Part shown: one piece after another, positions 34,218 to 39,092 of the stretch
How the letters are laid out: each line of letters begins with the position of its first letter
Numbering within the stretch: position 1 is the stretch's first letter
Origin: Jiangella anatolica
GTDB lineage: Bacteria; Actinomycetota; Actinomycetes; Jiangellales; Jiangellaceae
Length of the DNA: 39,092 nt
NCBI RefSeq assembly: GCF_003236295.1
Contig: NZ_POTW01000062.1
Coordinates: 1-39,092 of the forward strand
Direction: 5' to 3'
Position numbers and translations under genes: made by a program
Notes under the pieces: generated by a model
The model's input: only the letters and a program-made list of their open reading frames with translations
What the model was told of the DNA's origin: nothing
Databases searched by the model: none

Positions 34218-34244
34218 CGGGCACCCAGCCTATCGGGTGCCCGA
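34217..34244 (-). terminator. Perfect hairpin between glpK and aroA, touching the aroA start
   Basis: TCGGGCACCC (34217-34226) and GGGTGCCCGA (34235-34244) form a perfect 10-bp stem with an 8-nt loop. On the minus strand its last base is the A of the aroA ATG. It could end the glpFK transcript, or control aroA translation. No U-run is present. Confidence 0.55.
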
Positions 34245-34259
34245 CGACCGGACCTGCCG

Positions 34260-35768
34260 TTATTCGGCCTCGACCCAGTCGAAGGTCTTGGTGACGGCCT
34301 TCTTCCACGTGCGGTAGATCTTCTCGCGGTGGGCCTCGTCCATGTCCGGGTCCCACTGCTTGTCCTGCGCCCAGTTGGTGCGGATGTCGTCCTCACTGCC
34401 CCAGAACCCGACGGCGAGGCCGGCTGCGTAGGCCGCGCCGAGCGCCGTCGTCTCCGCGACCACTGGCCGGATCACCGGGACGCCGAGGATGTCGGCCTGG
34501 AACTGCATGAGCAGCTCGTTCGCCACCATCCCGCCGTCGACCTTGAGCGACGTCAGCGCGACGCCGGAGTCGGCGTTCATGGCGTCGATGACCTCGCGGG
34601 ACTGGAACGCCGTGGCCTCCAGCACCGCCCGGGCGATGTGCCCCTTGCTGACGAACCTGGTCAGGCCGACGATCGCCCCCCGGGCGTCGGACCGCCAGTA
34701 CGGCGCGAACAGACCGGAGAACGCCGGCACGAAGTACGCGCCGCCGTTGTCGTCGACGCTGCGGGCCAGCGGCTCGATCTCGGGCGCGGCGGCGATGATG
34801 CCGAGGTTGTCGCGCAACCACTGCACCAGCGAGCCGGTGACCGCGATGGAGCCCTCCAGCGCGTAGACGGCGTCGTTGTCGCCGATCTTGTAGCAGACGG
34901 TGGTGAGCAGGCCGTTCTCGCTCATCACCTTCTCCGTCCCGGTGTTGAGCAGGACGAAGTTGCCCGTGCCGTAGGTGTTCTTCGCCTCGCCCGGCGACAG
35001 ACAGGCCTGGCCGAACGTGGCCGCCTGCTGGTCGCCGAGGATGCCGGCGACGGGCAGTCCGGCGAACGCGCCGCGCTCGCGGATGTTCCCGTACACCTCC
35101 GACGAGGACCGGATCTCCGGCAGCATCGACACCGGGATGCCCATGTCGGCCGCGTGGTCCTCGGCCCACGACAGCGTGTCGAGATCCATCAGCATGGTGC
35201 GCGAGGCGTTGGTCGGGTCGGTGTAGTGCAGGCCTCCGTTGGGGCCACCCGTGGCGTTCCACAGCACCCAGGTGTCCATGTTCCCGAACAGCAGGTCGCC
35301 GGCCTCGGCCTTGGCCCGGGCACCGTCGACGTTGTCGAGGATCCACTTCACCTTCGGGCCGGAGAAGTAGGTCGCGAGCGGCAGACCGGTACGGGCTCGG
35401 TACCGGTCCGGGCCGCCGTCGCGCCCCAGCTCGTCGACGATGCGGTCGGTGCGGGTGTCCTGCCACACGATCGCGTTGTAGACCGGCTTGCCGGTCGTGC
35501 GGTCCCAGACGACGGCCGTCTCACGCTGGTTCGTGATGCCGACGGCCACGACGTCGCTGGTGACGAGGTCCTTCTTGGCCAGCGCACCTGCGCACACCTC
35601 ACGGGTGTTGCGCCAGACCTCTTCCGGATCGTGCTCGACCCAGCCGGCCTGCGGGAAGATCTGCTTGTGCTCCCGTTGGTCGACGGAGACGACCCGCCCG
35701 GAGTGATCGAAGATCATGCACCGGGTGGACGTCGTTCCCTGGTCGATGGCGGCTACGTACTGGCTCAT
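34260..35768 (-). CDS. glpK: Glycerol kinase
   Basis: The 502-residue FGGY-family kinase opens [20 protein letters not shown], with the phosphate-binding loop DQGTTSTR. Other marks are [63 protein letters not shown] and the signature region [20 protein letters not shown]. It phosphorylates glycerol to glycerol-3-phosphate with ATP. The ATG follows AGGAGAAGG. It lies 47 nt after glpF on the same strand and is divergent from glpD. The residues for glycerol and ATP binding appear complete. Confidence 0.96.
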   Translation of the reverse strand: MSQYVAAIDQGTTSTRCMIFDHSGRVVSVDQREHKQIFPQAGWVEHDPEEVWRNTREVCAGALAKKDLVTSDVVAVGITNQRETAVVWDRTTGKPVYNAIVWQDTRTDRIVDELGRDGGPDRYRARTGLPLATYFSGPKVKWILDNVDGARAKAEAGDLLFGNMDTWVLWNATGGPNGGLHYTDPTNASRTMLMDLDTLSWAEDHAADMGIPVSMLPEIRSSSEVYGNIRERGAFAGLPVAGILGDQQAATFGQACLSPGEAKNTYGTGNFVLLNTGTEKVMSENGLLTTVCYKIGDNDAVYALEGSIAVTGSLVQWLRDNLGIIAAAPEIEPLARSVDDNGGAYFVPAFSGLFAPYWRSDARGAIVGLTRFVSKGHIARAVLEATAFQSREVIDAMNADSGVALTSLKVDGGMVANELLMQFQADILGVPVIRPVVAETTALGAAYAAGLAVGFWGSEDDIRTNWAQDKQWDPDMDEAHREKIYRTWKKAVTKTFDWVEAE

Positions 35769-35815
35769 CCCTTCTCCTCACATCGTCGTACGGCGAGCAG
35801 TACCCGTGGCGTCGA

Positions 35816-36526
35816 TCAGTAGACGGCCTTGGCCAGCAGCGCGCCGAGAATGCCGCCGATGATCGGGCCGACCACGGGCACCCAGGCGTAGCCCCAGTCG
35901 CTGTCGCCCTTGCCGCGGATGGGCAGGAGGAAGTGCGCGATGCGCGGACCGAGGTCACGAGCCGGGTTGATGGCGTATCCGGTCGGGCCACCGAGCGAGG
36001 CGCCGATGCCGACGACCAGCAGGGCGACCGGGAGCGGGCCCAGGTCGACCGGCGAGTTGCCGAAGGAGAGGATGACGAACAGCAGGACGAAGGTGCCGAC
36101 GACCTCTGTGATGGTGTTCCACAGGGGGTTGCGGATCTGCGGGCCGGTGGAGAACACGCCGAGCTTGCTCGCGGTGTCCTCCTCGGCGTCGAAGTGCTGC
36201 TTGAACGCCAGCCAGCACACGACGGCGCCGACGAACGCGCCGGCGAACTGCGCGAGCAGGTAGGCCGGGACGTCAGACCACTCGGTGGTGCCCTCGACCG
36301 CGAGGCCGAGCGTCACCGCCGGGTTGATGTGGGCGCCCGAGTCGAATGCGACGTACACGCCGGCGAAGACCGCGAGGCCCCAGCCGAAGTTGATCAGCAG
36401 CCAGCCGCCGCCGAGTCCTTTGCTCCGGGTGAGGATCGCAGTTGCGACCACACCGCAACCCAGCAGCGTCAGCATCGCTGTGCCGAGGAACTCGCTCTGG
36501 AAGATGTCGCCGAAACTCAGGTCCAT
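35816..36526 (-). CDS. glpF: Glycerol uptake facilitator (aquaglyceroporin)
   Basis: The 236-residue protein has six membrane segments and two NPA half-helices: HINPAVTL (68-70) and YAINPARDLGPR (187-189). The Asp after the second NPAR marks glycerol facilitators rather than water-only aquaporins. The start at ATG 36526 is supported by GGAGG 6-7 nt upstream; an in-frame upstream ATG adds a leader that would not be hydrophobic. It opens the glpFK operon and lets glycerol diffuse into the cell for GlpK. Confidence 0.94.
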   Translation of the reverse strand: MDLSFGDIFQSEFLGTAMLTLLGCGVVATAILTRSKGLGGGWLLINFGWGLAVFAGVYVAFDSGAHINPAVTLGLAVEGTTEWSDVPAYLLAQFAGAFVGAVVCWLAFKQHFDAEEDTASKLGVFSTGPQIRNPLWNTITEVVGTFVLLFVILSFGNSPVDLGPLPVALLVVGIGASLGGPTGYAINPARDLGPRIAHFLLPIRGKGDSDWGYAWVPVVGPIIGGILGALLAKAVY

Positions 36527-36755
36527 GTGAACCTCCGCTTCCGTTGACGACAACGGCCGTGGCGTCCCCGGTATCCCGGCTGGTCTCGGCAACGTTGCCA
36601 AGGGTCACTTCCGGAACTTACTGGCGCGTAGAGCAACTGTCTACGTTCTCCGCGACCTGAGCGGGTAGCGTGTTGCTGGGTGCCGCAGCAGGACGCGAAC
36701 CTTGCCGGCATTCGACCGCTTTATGCGCTCTGAGCTGCAAGGAGACGTGATCGAC
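36527..36755. promoter_or_regulatory. glpF-glpD divergent control region with several palindromes
   Basis: Three symmetric sites occur: CCGTTG-ACGA-CAACGG (36541-36556), the perfect 12-mer GGCAACGTTGCC (36588-36599), and GTAGA-N7-TCTAC (36628-36644). The first two share the CGTTG/CAACG core, as expected for repeated binding of one regulator. No glp regulator gene is in the window; actinobacteria often use IclR-type GylR or DeoR-type GlpR. A promoter for glpD should lie in 36640-36720. Confidence 0.55.
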
Positions 36756-38501
36756 GTGACCGGTGACAGCGAGCGGGCCGACATCTCCGGTCCGAGCGGC
36801 CGGCTGGGCCCGCAGACCCGGCAGGAGAACTGGGACCGGCTCGGCACGGAGCACTTCGACGTCGTCGTCATCGGCGGCGGCGTCGTCGGCACCGGCGCCG
36901 CGCTGGACGCCGTCACGCGCGGCCTGGGGGTCGCGCTGGTCGAGGCCCGCGACTTCGCCGCCGGCACGTCCAGCCGGTCGAGCAAGCTGTTCCACGGCGG
37001 GCTGCGCTACCTGGAGCAGTTCGAGTTCGGCCTGGTGCGCGAGGCGCTGCACGAGCGGGAGCTGATGCTCACCCGCATCGCGCCGCACCTGGTCAAGCCG
37101 GTGAGCTTCCTCTACCCGCTCAAGCACCGCTGGTGGGAGCGCCCGTACACGGCGACCGGCCTGCTCATGTACGACACCATGGGCGGCGCGCGGTCCGTGC
37201 CAGGCCAGAAGCACCTCACCCGGGCCGGCGCGCTGCGGCTGTTCCCCGGCCTGCGCCATGATGCCCTCATCGGCGGCGTCCGCTACTACGACGCCCAGGC
37301 CGACGACGCCCGGCACACCCTCACCGTCGCGCGCACTGCTGCTCATTATGGCGCCGTCGTGCGCTCGTCGACACAGGTCATCGCGTTCCTGCGCGAGGCC
37401 GACCGCATCACCGGCGTCCGCGTCCGCGACGTCGAGACCGGCGCCGAGCAGGACGTCACCGCCGACGTCGTCGTCAACTGCACCGGGGTGTGGACCGACG
37501 AGATGCAACGGCTGGCCGGCACCCGCGGCCGGTTCCGGGTGCGCTCCAGCAAGGGCGTGCACATCGTCGTCCCGCGCGACCGGATCGCCGCCGAGAGCGG
37601 GCTGATCCTGCGCACGGAGAAGTCGGTGCTGTTCGTCATCCCGTGGCGCAACCACTGGATCATCGGCACCACTGACACCGACTGGAACTTCGACCTCGCC
37701 CACCCCGCCGCGACCAAGGCCGACATCGACTACATCCTCGAGCACGTCAACGCTGTGCTCGCCACTCCGCTCACCCACGACGACATCGAGGGCGTCTACG
37801 CGGGACTGCGGCCGCTGCTGGCCGGCGAGAGCGAGCAGAGCTCGAAGCTGTCGCGTGAGCACGCGGTGGCGCGCCCGGCGCCCGGCATGGTCGCGATCGC
37901 CGGCGGCAAGTACACGACCTACCGGGTGATGGCCAAGGACGCCATCGACGCCGCCCGCGACGACCTGCGTGGCTGGATCCGCCCGTCCATCACCGACAAG
38001 GTCCCGCTCCTCGGCGCCGACGGCTACCACGCGCTGGTCAACCAGGCCGAGCGGCTGGCGGACGAGCACAAGGTGCACCCGCACCGCGTCCGGCACCTGC
38101 TGGACCGCTACGGCTCGATGGTGCACGAGGTGCTCGCCCTCGGCGAGGACCGGCCGGAGCTGCTGCAGCCCATCCCCGGCGCCGCCGACTACCTGCTGGT
38201 CGAGGTCGTCTACGCCGTGACGCACGAGGCGGCCCTCCACCTGAGCGACGTCCTGACCCGGCGGACGAGGATCAGCATCGAGTACCCCGACCGTGGCCTC
38301 GAGTGCGCCCAGACGGTGGCCGAGCTCATGGCCGAGACCCTCGGCTGGGACTCGGCGACCATCGGCCGCGAAGTCGACACCTACCGCAAGCGCGTGGAAG
38401 CCGAACGCGCGTCGCAGACCGAGCCCGACGACCAAGCCGCCGACGGCGTCCGCTCCGCCGCCCCCGAGTTCCGCCCCGGAGTAGCCGAACCCGTCGTGTA
38501 G
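36756..38501 (+). CDS. glpD: Aerobic glycerol-3-phosphate dehydrogenase (FAD)
   Basis: The protein has about 581 residues from GTG 36756, chosen because AAGGAG (36739-36744) precedes it, though spacing is 11 nt. GTG 36747, ATG 36723 and TTG 36702 are possible longer starts in the same frame. The FAD dinucleotide fold is VVVIGGGVVGTGAALDAVTR then VALVEARDFAAGTSSRSSKL and FHGGLRYL. Other conserved stretches are NCTGVWTDEMQRLAG, RSSKGVHIVVPRDRI, WIIGTTDTDW, GLRPLL and IAGGKYTTYRVMAKDAID. The C-terminal domain is also present. It passes electrons from glycerol-3-phosphate to the quinone pool, making dihydroxyacetone phosphate. It is divergent from glpFK. Confidence 0.94.
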   Translation: MTGDSERADISGPSGRLGPQTRQENWDRLGTEHFDVVVIGGGVVGTGAALDAVTRGLGVALVEARDFAAGTSSRSSKLFHGGLRYLEQFEFGLVREALHERELMLTRIAPHLVKPVSFLYPLKHRWWERPYTATGLLMYDTMGGARSVPGQKHLTRAGALRLFPGLRHDALIGGVRYYDAQADDARHTLTVARTAAHYGAVVRSSTQVIAFLREADRITGVRVRDVETGAEQDVTADVVVNCTGVWTDEMQRLAGTRGRFRVRSSKGVHIVVPRDRIAAESGLILRTEKSVLFVIPWRNHWIIGTTDTDWNFDLAHPAATKADIDYILEHVNAVLATPLTHDDIEGVYAGLRPLLAGESEQSSKLSREHAVARPAPGMVAIAGGKYTTYRVMAKDAIDAARDDLRGWIRPSITDKVPLLGADGYHALVNQAERLADEHKVHPHRVRHLLDRYGSMVHEVLALGEDRPELLQPIPGAADYLLVEVVYAVTHEAALHLSDVLTRRTRISIEYPDRGLECAQTVAELMAETLGWDSATIGREVDTYRKRVEAERASQTEPDDQAADGVRSAAPEFRPGVAEPVV

Positions 38502-38512
38502 CCGCCCCGCCC

Positions 38513-38606
38513 CCGGAATGATCACGTTCAGTACGAGATCGCGTGGTGAACTACGCCTGCAATCGTGGTGGAGCACGCAATCCCGTAGTGAACGTGATCA
38601 TTCCGG
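38513..38606. repeat. 94-bp palindromic element between glpD and the EamA gene
   Basis: The outer arms CCGGAATGATCACGTTCA (38513-38530) and TGAACGTGATCATTCCGG (38589-38606) are perfect inverted copies of 18 bp. Pairing continues inward for about 15 bp with few mismatches (TACG-A-GAT-C-GCGTG against CACGC-A-ATC-C-CGTA). The right arm contains the stop codon of the leftward EamA-type gene. It may act as a two-way terminator or be a mobile-derived palindromic repeat. Confidence 0.75.
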
Positions 38607-39092
38607 CCTGGCCTGGGGACGCAGCACGAGCCAAACGGCGACGGCACACACCGAGAACCCGGCCACGACAACCACCCCGATGGCGTCCCCGAACATCAAC
38701 CACGCCCAGACAGCAGTGGTCGGCGGCGTCAGATACAACAGGCTGCTCACCCGCGTCGCCCCACTGCGCCGCAGCACGACGAGATAAGCCCCGTATCCAC
38801 CGGCGGTCGACAGCACCAGCAGCCAGACGACCGACCACCAGAAGCCCGCACCGTCGGGCACGGACAACCGCCCGAACACCGCGGCCTCACTCGAGAAGGC
38901 CACCGCCGCGACCACCACGTGCACCGTCAGTGACACCGGCACCCCGCCCGCAGGCTGCCAGCGCTGGCCGAGCACCGTCCCCGCCGACAACGCCAGCATG
39001 CCGCCGACCGGCAGCAGGTAGATCCACCACGAGCCGCCCGTCCCGATGTCGCCGGACACCACGATCGCCACCCCTGCCAGCCCGAGCAACAG
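38598..39092 (-). CDS. EamA-family (drug/metabolite) transporter, C-terminal part
   Basis: The frame is open to the window edge, so the N-terminus is missing; about 164 residues are seen. They hold the end of the first EamA repeat (LLLGLAGVAIVVSG) and the complete second repeat, with five helices such as LLPVGGMLALSAGTVLG, VWLLVLSTAGGYGAYLVVLR, SSLLYLTPPTTAVWAWLMFG and IGVVVVAGFSVCAVAVWLVL. The P-P-T-x-A-x-x-A-W-L-M-F-G-D segment is the family's typical end. The substrate is unknown. Its stop lies in the palindromic element. Confidence 0.85.
   Translation of the reverse strand: MLLGLAGVAIVVSGDIGTGGSWWIYLLPVGGMLALSAGTVLGQRWQPAGGVPVSLTVHVVVAAVAFSSEAAVFGRLSVPDGAGFWWSVVWLLVLSTAGGYGAYLVVLRRSGATRVSSLLYLTPPTTAVWAWLMFGDAIGVVVVAGFSVCAVAVWLVLRPQARPE

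Noticed and set aside
31906-34356. 816-codon frame apparently extending rsgA
   Set aside because: The upstream part is an out-of-frame reading of aroA. RsgA begins at 32925, where start and aroA stop overlap.

Overview
The window is chromosomal DNA from a high-GC Gram-positive bacterium, almost certainly an actinobacterium. Most genes have strong G/C preference at third codon positions, many start with GTG, and a WhiB-family regulator and actinobacterial-type ECF sigma factors are present. The genus cannot be fixed from sequence reading alone.

Layout. (1) 1-342: the last codons of an IS481-type transposase, a plausible IS right end with a CTAG-type target site, and copy A of a repeat found again near 28.6 kb. 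(2) 343-1611: an MFS transporter. (3) 1850-8420, minus strand: a complete four-gene type I Wadjet / MksBEFG-EptABCD anti-plasmid condensin operon, jetA-jetB-jetC-jetD, with overlapping or nearly abutting genes. (4) 8536-16538: a class III aminotransferase, a putA gene translationally coupled to a tandem nitroreductase (SagB-like) gene, a divergent LysR regulator, and a LuxR-HTH/VOC fusion with a strong internal ribosome binding site. (5) 16528-20342: an MFS exporter, two small membrane proteins, and a YCII (DGPF)/ECF42-type sigma factor pair. (6) 20326-22982: an MMPL transporter preceded by three 11-bp-phased direct repeats, and a WhiB-like protein. (7) 23202-26738: a two-gene operon of a GGDEF-like protein with an eroded signature followed by an 881-residue transmembrane ECF sigma factor carrying a zinc-finger anti-sigma-like segment, a Pro/Glu linker, Ig-like domains and a ricin-type lectin end. 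(8) 26877-28958: an AI-2E-family transporter, then 843 bp without a gene, filled by two inverted arms of about 190 bp and repeat copy B. (9) 28959-31117: a divergent TetR/DHA2-MFS pair with a palindromic operator between. (10) 31098-36526, minus strand: glpF-glpK, then aroA-rsgA-hisN. (11) 36756-38501: glpD, divergent from glpF. (12) A palindromic element and the 3' part of an EamA-family transporter at the right edge.

How the parts work together. JetA/B/C form an SMC-type motor with kleisin and KITE-like subunits, and JetD is a TOPRIM nuclease; together they are known to cleave small circular plasmids. GlpF, GlpK and GlpD take up glycerol, phosphorylate it and oxidise it to dihydroxyacetone phosphate. 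PutA converts proline to glutamate, with the LysR protein the obvious candidate regulator. The GGDEF-like/ECF operon looks like a single-polypeptide route from an extracellular binding domain to transcription; it is the least understood system in the window.

Four convergent gene pairs overlap at their 3' ends by 11-35 nt. No tRNA, rRNA or CRISPR array was seen.
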